Assembly: GCF_004348985.1 (NCBI RefSeq)
Contig: NZ_SMKW01000004.1
Coordinates: forward strand, 1 to 64,000
Length of the DNA: 64,000 nucleotides
Origin: Saccharopolyspora elongata
Lineage (GTDB): Bacteria; Actinomycetota; Actinomycetes; Mycobacteriales; Pseudonocardiaceae
Direction: 5' to 3'
The translations under genes and the position numbers were made by a program. Below are positions 35,857-44,990 of the stretch, in pieces (positions within the stretch are counted from its first letter, which is position 1; each line of letters starts with the position of its first letter). A model generated the notes under the pieces. It made no database searches and had not been told where the DNA came from. It was given only the letters and a program-made list of their open reading frames with translations.

Positions 35857-36813
35857 TCAGGTCGGGACGAGGATGGACGAGGCTTCCCGCACGACGCGGT
35901 CGATGATCGCTTTGACGGGCTCGAGTTCGTCGATGAGGCCGATCGCTTCGCCGACGATGACGTTCCCGATGCTGTAGTCGTCGTTGTCCTTGGCGTTCTT
36001 GAAGACCTCTTGCAGACGGGGCAGGTCTTCGCGCATCTTCTGCTCGTGCCCGTGCCACTGCCGAACGAAGTCGTTGCGCAGCACTCTTCCGGTGTAGTGG
36101 GAGGGCCAGTCCACCGCCCGGACGATGTCGTACACGCTCTGCCGCACGGTGTCGTCGCCGCTGGAGGCGAGTGCACGGCGCTGCGCGGCGGCGGACACGG
36201 CCGCCTCCGTGCTCGCCCACAACCGGCTCCCCATCAGTACGCCGTCGGCCCCCAAGCACAAGGCGGCGGCCAGTCCGCGGCCGTCCGCCACCCCGCCCGA
36301 GGCCACGAGCAGTGTGTCCGGAGAACGTGCGGCGAGCAGGTCGGCCAGTTCGGGAACCAGGGTGAGCGTCGAACGGGTTCCGGTGCCATGCCCGCCCGCC
36401 TCTCCTCCCTGGGCCACCAGAACGCGCGCTCCGGCGTCCAGGGCGCGTCGCGCTTCTTCGACCGTGCAGACCTGGCACAGCAGCGGCACGCCCGAGTCGT
36501 GGATCCGGTCGGCGAACGGCATCGGGTCGCCGAACGACAGGAACACCGCTGCCGGGTCGTGATCGAGCGCGACGTCGAGCAGCTCGGGGTTCCGGGCCAG
36601 GCACCACGTGATGAACCCGCATCCGACCCGCCTGCTCACCGACGCCAGCTGCTCGTCCAGCCATTCGCGGTCGCAGTATCCGCCACCGAGCAAGCCCAGC
36701 CCACCCGCCGCGGACACCGCCGAAGCGAGCCGGGCATCGGCGACCTTGTCCATCGGCGCGAGCAAGACCGGCTGCTCGATGCCCAGCGCCGCCGTCAGTC
36801 TGGTTGGGATCAC
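35857..36813 (-). CDS. Nitronate monooxygenase family, copy 2
   Basis: 318 residues from the GTG at 36813, with GGGGAGAG upstream; the frame is open further but without a better start. [20 protein letters not shown] starts the barrel, the His is in [11 protein letters not shown], and [19 protein letters not shown] binds FMN phosphate. It is clearly related to, but distinct from, the following NMO. It is transcribed divergently from the LysR gene at 36945. Confidence 0.85.
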   Translation of the reverse strand: MIPTRLTAALGIEQPVLLAPMDKVADARLASAVSAAGGLGLLGGGYCDREWLDEQLASVSRRVGCGFITWCLARNPELLDVALDHDPAAVFLSFGDPMPFADRIHDSGVPLLCQVCTVEEARRALDAGARVLVAQGGEAGGHGTGTRSTLTLVPELADLLAARSPDTLLVASGGVADGRGLAAALCLGADGVLMGSRLWASTEAAVSAAAQRRALASSGDDTVRQSVYDIVRAVDWPSHYTGRVLRNDFVRQWHGHEQKMREDLPRLQEVFKNAKDNDDYSIGNVIVGEAIGLIDELEPVKAIIDRVVREASSILVPT

Positions 36814-36944
36814 CGGGCTCTCCCCGCTGTCGACCTGCGTCTTCGGTGCAGGAAGGACGCTAAGCTCTGCTTGGCATCGTGTCCAACGATGAGTGGCGAA
36901 CGCTGCCATCGTCAGCGACGAACCCTCAAGGTCAGGAGCGAGAC

Positions 36945-37859
36945 GTGGAGTTGTCGGACCTGCAGGTGTTCGTCGTCGTGGCACGCACCGGCGGCATCAC
37001 GCGCGCGGCCGCGGAACTGCACACCGTGCAGTCCAGCATCAGCGCGCGAATGGCAGGGCTGGAACGAGAACTCGGCGCGATCCTCCTCCGCCGTCACGCC
37101 CGGGGAGTGGCCTTGACCGCGGCCGGGGAGCAGTTCTTCGGTTACGCCCAGCGGATCACATCGCTCGCTGACGAGGCCCGCCGCGCCGTTCGGGACGAAA
37201 GGCCCTCCGGGCCTTTGAGGATCGGAGCGATGGAGACGACGGCCGGGATTCGGCTGCCGCCCGTCCTGGAGTCCTACACCGCGGCCTGGCCGGATGTCGA
37301 CCTTTCCGTGCTCACCGGCCCCACCGAGTCGTTGGTGGCGCTGGTCAAGGACCACGCCCTCGACGGAGCGCTCGTCGCCGGCACCATCAACGACGAGGAC
37401 CTGCACGAAGAAGAGGTCTTCACCGAGGAAATGGTCGTCATCACCGCGCTGCGGCACCGCGACCTCGATGACGCATTGCGCGGACCCAACGGCCCTCGAC
37501 TGCTCGTGTTCCGCGCGGGGTGCTCGTACCGGCGCAGGCTCGAAGCCGTCGTCCGAGCGCGCGGCGTGGAACCGAAGGTCCTCGACTACGGCACGGTCGA
37601 AGGCATCCTCGGCTGCGTCGCCGCCGGCCTCGGGGTCACGATGCTGCCCCGGGCACTGGTCGAGCATTCCGGACTGCGCCACCGACTCCGCCTGCACCGG
37701 ATGGCGCCTACCGATGCAACGGTGACGACCGTGTTCGTTCGTCGTCGCGACGCACACGTCACCATGGCGCTGAAGGAGTTCCGCCGGCACCTCCACGCCG
37801 CGGCCGACCGCAGCGTCGGCGCGGTCTTGCGCACGGTCGCGCCAGGAGAGGGCGGGTAG
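36945..37859 (+). CDS. LysR-type regulator of the nitronate monooxygenase operon
   Basis: 304 residues from the GTG at 36945 (MELSDLQVFVVVARTGG), preceded by AGGAG. The HTH is AAELHTVQSSISARMAGLE, followed by a CynR/CbbR-like effector domain. There are 131 bp between it and the NMO start. It probably responds to a nitronate or related compound; no clear T-N11-A box was found. Confidence 0.86.
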   Translation: MELSDLQVFVVVARTGGITRAAAELHTVQSSISARMAGLERELGAILLRRHARGVALTAAGEQFFGYAQRITSLADEARRAVRDERPSGPLRIGAMETTAGIRLPPVLESYTAAWPDVDLSVLTGPTESLVALVKDHALDGALVAGTINDEDLHEEEVFTEEMVVITALRHRDLDDALRGPNGPRLLVFRAGCSYRRRLEAVVRARGVEPKVLDYGTVEGILGCVAAGLGVTMLPRALVEHSGLRHRLRLHRMAPTDATVTTVFVRRRDAHVTMALKEFRRHLHAAADRSVGAVLRTVAPGEGG

Positions 37860-38119
37860 TCCCTCCAGGGGTGCTGTCGCCGACGTCGGTTGTGGTTGCC
37901 CTCCCGTCGAATTCGGCCAGAAGGCCGGTCGCCGCCCAGGCGCAACAGTGATGCCGCTCGCGTGTGCCATGTCCTGTCCTGGGGGTGGTGTCGGCGGCGT
38001 GGGCGACATAGAGTGGATTGCGCGAAAGTGATCGATATATGCTGCAAACAATCATGTTGGAGCAAAAGTGCGCAGTCTTGCCGGTGCGCGCACGTGGCCG
38101 TGGTGCGGGAAGGTGACCC

Positions 38120-39304
38120 ATGGACGTAAGGACAGGTGTGCTCGGTTGCGGGTTGCGGGTGGGGATCGCCGACCACGCCCACCGGCCTGGTGAGGGCTCG
38201 CGGATCGTCGCGGTGTGCGATCCGGATCCGGCGCGCGCCGCTGCCGCCGCGCAGCGCTACGGCGACGACGTCCGGCAGACGCACACGCTCGACGAACTGC
38301 TGGAAAGCGAACTGGACGCGGTGTTCGTGGTCAGCCCCGACCACCTGCACGAAGAGCACGCCATCCGCTGCCTGGAAGCCGGACTCGCCGTCTACCTCGA
38401 GAAGCCGCTGGCGGTCACCACGGCCGGCTGCGACCGCGTCCTCGCCGCGGCGCGGCGGTTCGGCGGCAAGCTCTACGTCGGGCACAACATGCGACACATG
38501 CCGGTGATCCGCACGATGCGCGATCTCATCACCTCGGGCGCGATCGGGGAGGTCACCTCGATCTGGTGCCGCCACTTCGTCGGGCACGGCGGCGACTTCT
38601 ACTTCAAGGACTGGCACGCCGACCGGAGCAAGAGCACGAGCCTGCTGCTGCAGAAGGGCGCGCACGACATCGACGTGCTGCACTGGCTGGCCGGCGGGTA
38701 CAGCAGGCGCGTCAACGCGATGGGCGCGTTGACCGTCTACGGCGACCTCACCGACCGCAACGAGCGCGAGACCTACAAGACGGGCCACGACTGGGCCGAG
38801 TACGAGCAGAACTGGCCGCCGCGCAGCCAGACCGGCCTCAACCCGGTCGTGGACGTCGAGGACCTGAGCCTGGTCAACCTGGAGCTGGACAACGGCGTGC
38901 TGGCGAGCTACCAGCAGTGCCACTACACGCCGGACTACTGGCGCAACTACACCGTCATCGGCACCGAGGGCAGGCTGGAGAACTTCGGCGACGACGCGGA
39001 CTCGGTGGTCAAGGTGTGGAACCGCAGGCACCGCGGTTACGCGCCGGACGCCGACCGGGTGGTGGAGGTCGAGCGCGCCAGCGGCGGGCACGGCGGCGCG
39101 GACCCGCGCATCGTGGCCGAGTTCCTGGCGTTCGTGAGCGCCGACGTGCCGACCGTCACCTCGCCGATCGCGGCGCGGGAAGCGGTCGCGACCGGTTGCG
39201 CGGCAACGGAATCGCTGCGCAGCGGTGGAATGCCGGTCGAGGTGACCGCGCCGGACGCCGCCCTGATCGACTACTTCGAGCGGTCCCGCGTCAGCTCGTC
39301 CTGA
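38120..39304 (+). CDS. Gfo/Idh/MocA-family oxidoreductase
   Basis: 394 residues. An N-terminal NAD(P)-binding Rossmann fold (TGVLGCGLRVGIADHAHR) and the family Lys in AVYLEKPLAV are followed by the alpha/beta substrate domain (KSTSLLLQKGAHDIDVLHWL). It oxidises a sugar or inositol derivative; which one is not predictable. The 260-bp upstream gap contains an AT-rich patch near 38030-38060 that may hold the promoter. The gene ends in a strong terminator. Confidence 0.87.
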   Translation: MDVRTGVLGCGLRVGIADHAHRPGEGSRIVAVCDPDPARAAAAAQRYGDDVRQTHTLDELLESELDAVFVVSPDHLHEEHAIRCLEAGLAVYLEKPLAVTTAGCDRVLAAARRFGGKLYVGHNMRHMPVIRTMRDLITSGAIGEVTSIWCRHFVGHGGDFYFKDWHADRSKSTSLLLQKGAHDIDVLHWLAGGYSRRVNAMGALTVYGDLTDRNERETYKTGHDWAEYEQNWPPRSQTGLNPVVDVEDLSLVNLELDNGVLASYQQCHYTPDYWRNYTVIGTEGRLENFGDDADSVVKVWNRRHRGYAPDADRVVEVERASGGHGGADPRIVAEFLAFVSADVPTVTSPIAAREAVATGCAATESLRSGGMPVEVTAPDAALIDYFERSRVSSS

Positions 39305-39311
39305 CCAGCGC

Positions 39312-39346
39312 TCCGCTGCGCCCGCCGCATCGGCGGGCGCAGCGGA
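39312..39346 (+). terminator. Terminator of the Gfo/Idh gene
   Basis: Perfect 16-bp stem (TCCGCTGCGCCCGCCG and complement) with loop CAT, 8 bp after the stop. Confidence 0.75.
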
Positions 39347-39382
39347 CACTTCTCCGCGGCACGCCAGCACAGCGCTCCCGGG

Positions 39383-39503
39383 GGTCGTTTCAGAATGCTG
39401 CGCAGGTACGCGTGGGACATGGCCGTCTGAGGTGCACGGCGCCGGTTTCGCGCGAAAGCGGCGTTCCGCGTGGGGCGGGATGGCGGTTTCGCGCGAAAAC
39501 GCC
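39383..39503. repeat. Family A composite element
   Basis: The end GGTCGTTTCAGA (39383-39394) is followed by two palindromic cores, GGTTTCGCGCGAAAGC (39444-39459) and GGCGGTTTCGCGCGAAAACG (39482-39501). This repeats the layout at 26759-26945. The surrounding 39305-39740 gap holds no supported gene. Confidence 0.6.
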
Positions 39504-39740
39504 ACCGGCGTCAGGCACCCACCACCGTGGCGTACTTGTCCACTTCGGACGTTGATCGGTTTGTTGGCCACAACAAACATCCGCTCATGCCGCATAGCGC
39601 GTTCGCCGGCGCCGTCGGCTGGATCGCCATCGCTGCGGAGCGGTGGCTGGCGCCCTACTGGTAGAGCGCCTCTACCAGGGCATACTGCGGAACCAACCCC
39701 GGCCACCGCTAGGAGTGCGTACGCGCCGGACGGTGTGCTG

Positions 39741-40673
39741 TCAGGGGTGGAGGACGACCTTGATGGCTCCGGAGGCACGGTCGCCGGCCACGCGGAAGGC
39801 CTCTGCGGCGTCGTCGAGGGGGAAGCGGTGGGTGATCACCGTCTGCGCGATCTCGGGGTTGCCGGCGAGCATCGCCGCGGCCTGTTCGGTGTCGCGGACG
39901 CCGTCGTGCCGGCCGTAGGCGATGGAGTGGATGTAGACAAGTTCCTTGACCAGGCTGACGATGCCCGGGATGGGCACGGTCTGCTGGTATACGCCCAGCA
40001 GCACGACGCGACCGCCGACGCGGGCCAGTTCGGCGCACCGGGCCAGGCCGGCCTCGCTGCCCGCAGCGTCGATCACGACGTCGTAGACGCCGTCCGCCGA
40101 GCCGAATCCGAGGCGTTCCGCCGCGATCCTCTGGTGTGTGTGGCGCACCTCGACATCGACGTCGAAGCCGCGCTGCCGGGCTGCCGCTGCAGCCAGCAGC
40201 CCGATGCTGCCGCCGCCGACGACCGCCACCCGCTCCCCGGGCTCGAGTGCCGCGCTACGCACACCGTGCCAGGCCACCGACGCCGGCTCCACGAGGCAGG
40301 CGTCGCGCACATCCAGGCCGGACGGGAGTCGGACGAGCATGTTCTCGGCGACGGTGACGGCATCGCACATCCCGCCGTCCCTGAATATCCCCAGCGTTCC
40401 GTGCTCCGGCGCGTTGCACCGCTGGACGTGGCCGGCGCGGCACTGGTCGCACTCTCCGTAGTAAACGGTGGGTTCGACGGCGTAACACGTGCCGTCGGCG
40501 GCGGTGCCGGCGAACTCGTGACCATAGGTGTAGCCCAGTACGCCATTGGTCGCGAAGTCCACGTCGGTCCCGCAGATACCCGCCGAGGCGATGGTGAGGC
40601 GAACCCCGGGCGCTCCCAGTTCTTCGACCTCGGCCACGAGGATGCCCGAATCGGTGTTTCGTACGGCGCGCAT
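39741..40673 (-). CDS. Zinc-dependent alcohol/polyol dehydrogenase
   Basis: 310 residues, MDR family. Catalytic zinc ligands: Cys in AGICGTDVDF, His in YGHEFAG and Glu in LVEPASVAW. The NAD motif is VVGGGSIGLLAAAAAR. The structural-zinc loop reads YYGECDQCRAGHVQRC, where the first of the four usual cysteines is Tyr, so structural zinc may be weak or absent. Length is a little short for the family. It is divergent from a TetR gene with a long inverted repeat between them, the likely regulator and operator. The substrate is probably a secondary alcohol or polyol. Confidence 0.86.
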   Translation of the reverse strand: MRAVRNTDSGILVAEVEELGAPGVRLTIASAGICGTDVDFATNGVLGYTYGHEFAGTAADGTCYAVEPTVYYGECDQCRAGHVQRCNAPEHGTLGIFRDGGMCDAVTVAENMLVRLPSGLDVRDACLVEPASVAWHGVRSAALEPGERVAVVGGGSIGLLAAAAARQRGFDVDVEVRHTHQRIAAERLGFGSADGVYDVVIDAAGSEAGLARCAELARVGGRVVLLGVYQQTVPIPGIVSLVKELVYIHSIAYGRHDGVRDTEQAAAMLAGNPEIAQTVITHRFPLDDAAEAFRVAGDRASGAIKVVLHP

Positions 40674-40695
40674 GGTGATTCCTCTCCGCTTCAGT

Positions 40696-40741
40696 TATGC
40701 GAACGCCGTTAGCTTAGACTAAAGTGATAGATGTTCGCATA
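40696..40741. promoter_or_regulatory. Operator region between the dehydrogenase and tetR genes
   Basis: TATGCGAAC (40696-40704) and GTTCGCATA (40733-40741) are perfect inverted arms 28 bp apart. Inside them is TTAG-CTTAGA-CTAA (40710-40723). The AT-rich block lies 22 bp upstream of the dehydrogenase start and near the tetR start, so one TetR dimer per site or looping is possible. Confidence 0.55.
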
Positions 40742-40770
40742 GCGGTTACCCTTGCCTGGTGCGCGAACCG

Positions 40771-41529
40771 ATGACGACAGCCGGGACGGGCGATCCGCCG
40801 CCGAAGAGCGGGCCGGGAACGAGGCCGGGCTCGGCGGCCTGGTGGCTCGCCCGGGAGCAGGAACCCGTGCGGCAGCGGCGGCGCCGGTCGTTGACCCTCG
40901 AGGCCATCCTCGACGCGTCCATGGCCCTGCTCGACACCCGCGGGGCAGCCGCGCTGACGATGCGCAACCTCGCCGAGGCACTCGACTGCACGCAGGCGTC
41001 GCTCTACCGCCACGTGCGCAACCGCGAGGAGCTGGTGACCCTGCTCGTCGACCGGACCCTCGGCGTGGCGAGTTCGGTTCCGCCTGACGGCGCGGACTGG
41101 GCCGAGAAGGCGGCGTGGTCCGCACGCCTGTTCCGCGAGCACCTGCTCCGGCACCCTGGCGTGGCCTCGCTGCTTCGCGGGACCGAGCGGCTCGGTCCCA
41201 ACTCGCTGGCCGGGAGGGAGTACTCCCTCGAACTGTTCATCGGCGCCGGTCTCAGCCCCCGGCTCGCGGCCGCCGTCGCGTCGTCGCTGGCCACCTTCGT
41301 GATCGGCTCGGTGCACTTCAACCTCGGCCTGGACGCGTCGGATTCCGAGGAGATCAGTCACCGGCGCCTGCTGTACCGCTCACGAGACGCTGCGGCCTTT
41401 CCACTGCTCGTCCAGCACGCCGATGTCCTCGCGGAGGTCGGTAGCGACGACGAGTTCGAAGTCGGACTCAACGCATTGCTGACCGGATTCCGGATCCTGA
41501 TCGAGCGCGAGAACACCACACGCGACTGA
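40771..41529 (+). CDS. TetR-family regulator
   Basis: 252 residues from the ATG at 40771 (GTG at 40759 possible; neither has a clear ribosome binding site, so the message may be nearly leaderless). The HTH is LTMRNLAEALDCTQASLYRH, with the C-terminal part resembling TetR_C of the TetR/class C group. It is divergent from the zinc dehydrogenase and probably represses it through the 40696-40741 repeats. Confidence 0.85.
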   Translation: MTTAGTGDPPPKSGPGTRPGSAAWWLAREQEPVRQRRRRSLTLEAILDASMALLDTRGAAALTMRNLAEALDCTQASLYRHVRNREELVTLLVDRTLGVASSVPPDGADWAEKAAWSARLFREHLLRHPGVASLLRGTERLGPNSLAGREYSLELFIGAGLSPRLAAAVASSLATFVIGSVHFNLGLDASDSEEISHRRLLYRSRDAAAFPLLVQHADVLAEVGSDDEFEVGLNALLTGFRILIERENTTRD

Positions 41530-41597
41530 TGTGAAACAGGTGCGAGGAGGGCGGCCCCGTCGCGATGGTCTCCGGTCCCGCTGGCTGTCCAGCGCTC

Positions 41598-41880
41598 CTA
41601 GCGCAACCATACGAACGCGTTCGCCGACGCCGGGACCTGCTGCACGGCCCGGGTTCCTCTGCGCACCACGGTGATCGGCTGCTGGCCCGGGGCGACGTCG
41701 CACTGCCGTACTCCCAGCAGCTCCGACGCGCGCCCCGGTCGAGATCCAGAACGCCACCAGCACCCGGTCCCGGTTGGGCGGCCAGATTCACGTGGCCCAA
41801 CAGTGCCGCGCCGATGGGAATCGGCAGCCCGCTGTCCACATCGGACATGCACCAACTCTTCCGTCGCGGATGGTCGCTCA
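41598..41880 (-). pseudogene. Tyrosine recombinase/integrase remnant with frameshifts
   Basis: Three minus-strand frames each give pieces of one protein: an early segment with GLPIPIGAALLGHVNL, then LVAFWISTGAR, then ASELLGVRQCDVAPGQQPIT and VVRRGTRAVQQVPASANAFV. The order and STGARxSELLG motif (the catalytic Arg region) are those of phage-type integrases. At least two frameshifts and missing C-terminal His/Tyr show it is dead. No attachment site was seen. It marks the left border of the ABC operon. Confidence 0.6.
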
Positions 41881-41918
41881 TCCTTGATCAACACGAGTTG
41901 GTGCAGTCAACTGAACGG

Positions 41919-42947
41919 TCACCGCGATCCGCCGAGCGCGGCGCGCGGGTCGGCGTCGGCGACCTCGGTGGCGAAGTGGCAGTGCGAGACGTGCCCCTCG
42001 CCCAGGTCGTGCCCGGCCGGAACGGTGTGCGCGCAGTCCGGTCGGGCCATCCAGCACCGGGTGTGGAACGGGCAGCCGGGCGGCGGTGCGATCGGCGACG
42101 GCGGGTCGCCTTCGAGCACGATGCGCTCCTGCTCCGGTTCGTCGTCGAAACCGGGGCGCGGGATCGCGGACAGCAGCGCCCGGGTGTAGGGGTGGGCCGT
42201 GCGGTCGTAGACCGCGTCGCAGTCGCCTTCCTCGACCACCCTGCCCAGGTACATCGTCGCGATCCGGTCGCAGAAGTGCCGCACCACGTCGAGGTCGTGC
42301 GCGATGAACACGACGGTCAGCGACAGTTCGCGCTGCAGCTCGGCGAGCAGGTTGAGGACCTGCGCGCGCACCGAGACGTCGAGCGCCGAGACCGGTTCGT
42401 CGCAGATCAGCACCTCCGGGTTCAGCGCGATGCCGCGGGCGATACCGATGCGCTGGCGCTGTCCGCCGGAGAACTCGTGCGGGTACCGGTCGAGGTGGTC
42501 CGGCCGCAGGCCGACCTGTTCCAGGAGCTGCTCCAGTCGCGGGCGCAGGCCCGACTCGGGTAACGCGTCGCGGTGGATCCGGAACGGCTCGGCCAGGATC
42601 GAGCCGACGGTCTTGCGCGGGTTGAGCGAGGCGTAGGGGTCCTGGAAGACCATCTGGATGTTGCGCCGCATCTGGGTTCGGGCGGCGCCTTTCGCGCTGT
42701 GAACGTCGACGCCCCGGTAGCGGATCTGCCCGCTGGTGGGCTTCTCCAGCGCGGTGAGCAGCCGGGTCAACGTGGACTTGCCGCACCCGGACTCGCCGAC
42801 GATGCCCAGCGCCTCGCCCTTGCGCAGTTTCAGGCTCACGCCGTCGACCGCTTTGACGGTGGCGGATCCGAGGCCGAACCGCCCGCCGCCGCGCTTGCGG
42901 TAGTGCTTGGTGACGTCGTGCACGTCGAGGATGTGCTGATCGGTCAC
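41919..42947 (-). CDS. Peptide ABC transporter ATP-binding protein (DppF/OppF-like)
   Basis: 342 residues from a GTG overlapping the upstream stop. Walker A GESGCGKST, Q-loop VFQDPYASLNP, signature FSGGQRQRIGIARG, Walker B VLICDEPVSALD, and the C-terminal oligopeptide-type domain with Cys-rich GCPFHTRCWMARPDCA, which in the family can bind an iron-sulphur cluster. It is last in the peptide/nickel-type ABC operon. Confidence 0.9.
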   Translation of the reverse strand: MTDQHILDVHDVTKHYRKRGGGRFGLGSATVKAVDGVSLKLRKGEALGIVGESGCGKSTLTRLLTALEKPTSGQIRYRGVDVHSAKGAARTQMRRNIQMVFQDPYASLNPRKTVGSILAEPFRIHRDALPESGLRPRLEQLLEQVGLRPDHLDRYPHEFSGGQRQRIGIARGIALNPEVLICDEPVSALDVSVRAQVLNLLAELQRELSLTVVFIAHDLDVVRHFCDRIATMYLGRVVEEGDCDAVYDRTAHPYTRALLSAIPRPGFDDEPEQERIVLEGDPPSPIAPPPGCPFHTRCWMARPDCAHTVPAGHDLGEGHVSHCHFATEVADADPRAALGGSR

Positions 42948-43966
42948 GATGCGACCTCCGTCCAGAAGTGGCACCGGGTCTGCCTGCCGTCGTCCAGCTG
43001 CAGCAGTTCCGGTTCGACCGACTCGCAGTGTTCGCGCGCGATGCTGCAGCGGGGGTGGAAGCGGCAGCCCGCGGGGCGATCGGTGAGGCTCGGCGGCAGG
43101 CCGCTGATCGCGGGCAGCGGACCGCCGCGGTGCGACCGCCGCGGGATCGAGGCGACCAAGCCCTGGCTGTACGGGTGGATCGGCGCGGTGAACAGCCGGC
43201 GGATCGGCCCGTGCTCGACGACGCGCCCGGAGTACATCACCAGCGCGCGGTCGGCCATCTTGGCCGCGACACCGAGGTCGTGGGTGATCAGCACCAGCGC
43301 CAGGCCGCGCTCGGCCTGCTGCTCGGCGAGCAGGTCGAGGATCTGGGCCTGCACGGTCACGTCGAGAGCGGTGGTGGGCTCGTCGGCGATCACGACCTCC
43401 GGGTCCAGCGCCAGCGCCATCGCGATGAGGATGCGTTGGCGCATGCCGCCGGAGAACTGGTGCGGGTAATCGCCGGCGCGGCCGGCCGCCGCCGGAATCC
43501 GCACCCGGTCCATCATTTCCACGGCCTGCCGCCACGCCTGCTTCCGCGACGCGCCGCGGTGCAGCCGGTACAGCTCGCCGATCTGCTTGGCCACCGGTTG
43601 CACCGGGTTCAGCGCCGTGAGCGCGTCCTGGAAGATCAGCGACACGCGCGATCCCGTTGCCGCGCGCCGTTGCCGCTCGGGCAGCGCGAGCAGGTCCTGG
43701 CCACCGAGCTCGACGGTGCCGCTGACGATCTCGGCCGGCGGCGTGTCGAGGATGCCCATGATCGCCTGCGCGGTGACGCTCTTGCCCGAGCCCGATTCGC
43801 CGAGCACGGCGAGCGTTTCGCCCGCGCCCACGCTGAAGCTGACGTCCTGGACGGCGTGCAGCCGGCCGGCGGGCGTGTGGAAGTCGACGCTGAGGCCGCG
43901 CACGTCGAGAACCGTGCGCCGGTCGTCCTCGGCCTGGTGCGGCGCGGACCGCGCCTTCGCGTTCAC
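42944..43966 (-). CDS. Peptide ABC transporter ATP-binding protein (DppD/OppD-like)
   Basis: 340 residues from a GTG overlapping the permease stop. Walker A GESGSGKSV, signature FSGGMRQRILIAMAL, Walker B VVIADEPTTALD and the C-terminal RFHPRCSIAREHCE cysteine motif. It forms a heterodimer with the next ATPase. Overlapping stops and starts show tight translational coupling with both neighbours. Confidence 0.9.
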   Translation of the reverse strand: MNAKARSAPHQAEDDRRTVLDVRGLSVDFHTPAGRLHAVQDVSFSVGAGETLAVLGESGSGKSVTAQAIMGILDTPPAEIVSGTVELGGQDLLALPERQRRAATGSRVSLIFQDALTALNPVQPVAKQIGELYRLHRGASRKQAWRQAVEMMDRVRIPAAAGRAGDYPHQFSGGMRQRILIAMALALDPEVVIADEPTTALDVTVQAQILDLLAEQQAERGLALVLITHDLGVAAKMADRALVMYSGRVVEHGPIRRLFTAPIHPYSQGLVASIPRRSHRGGPLPAISGLPPSLTDRPAGCRFHPRCSIAREHCESVEPELLQLDDGRQTRCHFWTEVAS

Positions 43967-44940
43967 GAATGGTTTCCCTTCGGGTCGAGGGTTTCCCGCA
44001 GGCTGTCGCCGAGGACGACGAACGCCAGGACGGCGCCGGTCAGGAACAGGGCCGGGTAGACCAGCAGGTGCGGGCTGGCCTGCCACTGCTGCTGGGCGGT
44101 GGAGAGTTGGAGCCCCCACGAGATCGCGGGCGGCTGGAGCCCGATGCCGAGGAAGGTCAGCGCCGCCTCGGCGGCGATGACACCGCCGATCTCGAGGGTC
44201 TTGAGCACGATCAGCGAGGTCAGCGCGTTCGGCGCGATGTGCGTGCCCATGATGCGCAGGTGGCTGCCGCCCAGCACGCGCGCGGCCTGCACGTATTCGA
44301 GGTTGCGGATCTTGAGCACCGAGCCGCGCATGTAGCGCATGCCGCCGGGCCAGCCGAAGACGATCAGCACCAGGCTCACCGTCCAGATCGTGCGTTCCTC
44401 GAACAGGTTGAGCACCACGATCGCGGCGATGATCATCGGCAGGCCGAACACCACGTCGGCGATCCGCGACACGACTCCGTCGACGATGCCGCCGAAGTAA
44501 CCGGCCAGCGCGCCGAGCACCGCGGCCAGCACGAAGGTCACCGCGGTGACGAGCAGGCCGATGGCGATCGACGGCCGGGCGCCGTGCACGACGTTGGCGA
44601 AGTAGTCGCAGCCCTGCATGTCGAAGCCGAACGGATGGCCCGGTGCCGGGCCCGCGCCGCTGAGCCGCAGTTCGCAGTGCATCGGATCGGCGGAGGTGAA
44701 CAGGCTCGGCCAGACGGCCATCAGCACGTAGCCGGCGGCGATCAGCGCCGCCACCACGAACAGCGGCGCGCGCAGCGGCCTCGGCAGCCGGCCGACCAGG
44801 CTGAGCCCGAGGTAGTTGACTGCTCCCCGTCCTTGAAGGGCGGAGATTCTTGATCTCAGCGCCCGACACGGCATGATGGGGATTTCTGGCTCAAGCCGCC
44901 TCCCGGCTCTGCGAGCCGGGAGGTCTTCCGCTCTCATCAC
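43963..44940 (-). CDS. Peptide ABC transporter permease (DppC-like), 5' end replaced by the transposon
   Basis: The open frame is 325 codons. From about GAVNYLGLSLVGRLPRPLRA (encoded just past 44816) it is a BPD_transp_1 permease of DppC/OppC type, with helices and an EAA loop (AARVLGGSHLRIMG). The first 40 or so codons (MMRAEDLPARR...) are read from the tnpB 3' end and the right end of the IS605-type element, out of frame with tnpB. Native start and ribosome binding site are gone, so expression depends on an element-derived start (ATG 44940, 44937 or 44874, none with a clear ribosome binding site). It may be non-functional. Confidence 0.75.
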   Translation of the reverse strand: MMRAEDLPARRAGRRLEPEIPIMPCRALRSRISALQGRGAVNYLGLSLVGRLPRPLRAPLFVVAALIAAGYVLMAVWPSLFTSADPMHCELRLSGAGPAPGHPFGFDMQGCDYFANVVHGARPSIAIGLLVTAVTFVLAAVLGALAGYFGGIVDGVVSRIADVVFGLPMIIAAIVVLNLFEERTIWTVSLVLIVFGWPGGMRYMRGSVLKIRNLEYVQAARVLGGSHLRIMGTHIAPNALTSLIVLKTLEIGGVIAAEAALTFLGIGLQPPAISWGLQLSTAQQQWQASPHLLVYPALFLTGAVLAFVVLGDSLRETLDPKGNHS

Positions 44941-44990
44941 CAGCCGGGTACAGCCCAGCCCGGACGAGCATCACATGCGCCGAGTTCTTA
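44816..44990 (-). ncRNA. Putative TnpB guide RNA (omega RNA) region
   Basis: TnpB-associated RNAs are known to overlap the tnpB 3' end and run to the right end, with guide sequence from flanking DNA. Here two hairpins lie in that interval: CCTCCCGGCT (44899-44908) with its complement (44914-44923), and the right-end hairpin at 44827-44843. If the boundary is right, the guide would be minus-strand DNA from 44815 downward, in the permease gene (CTACCTCGGGCTCAGCCTGG). Inferred by analogy; no transcript is seen. Confidence 0.4.
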
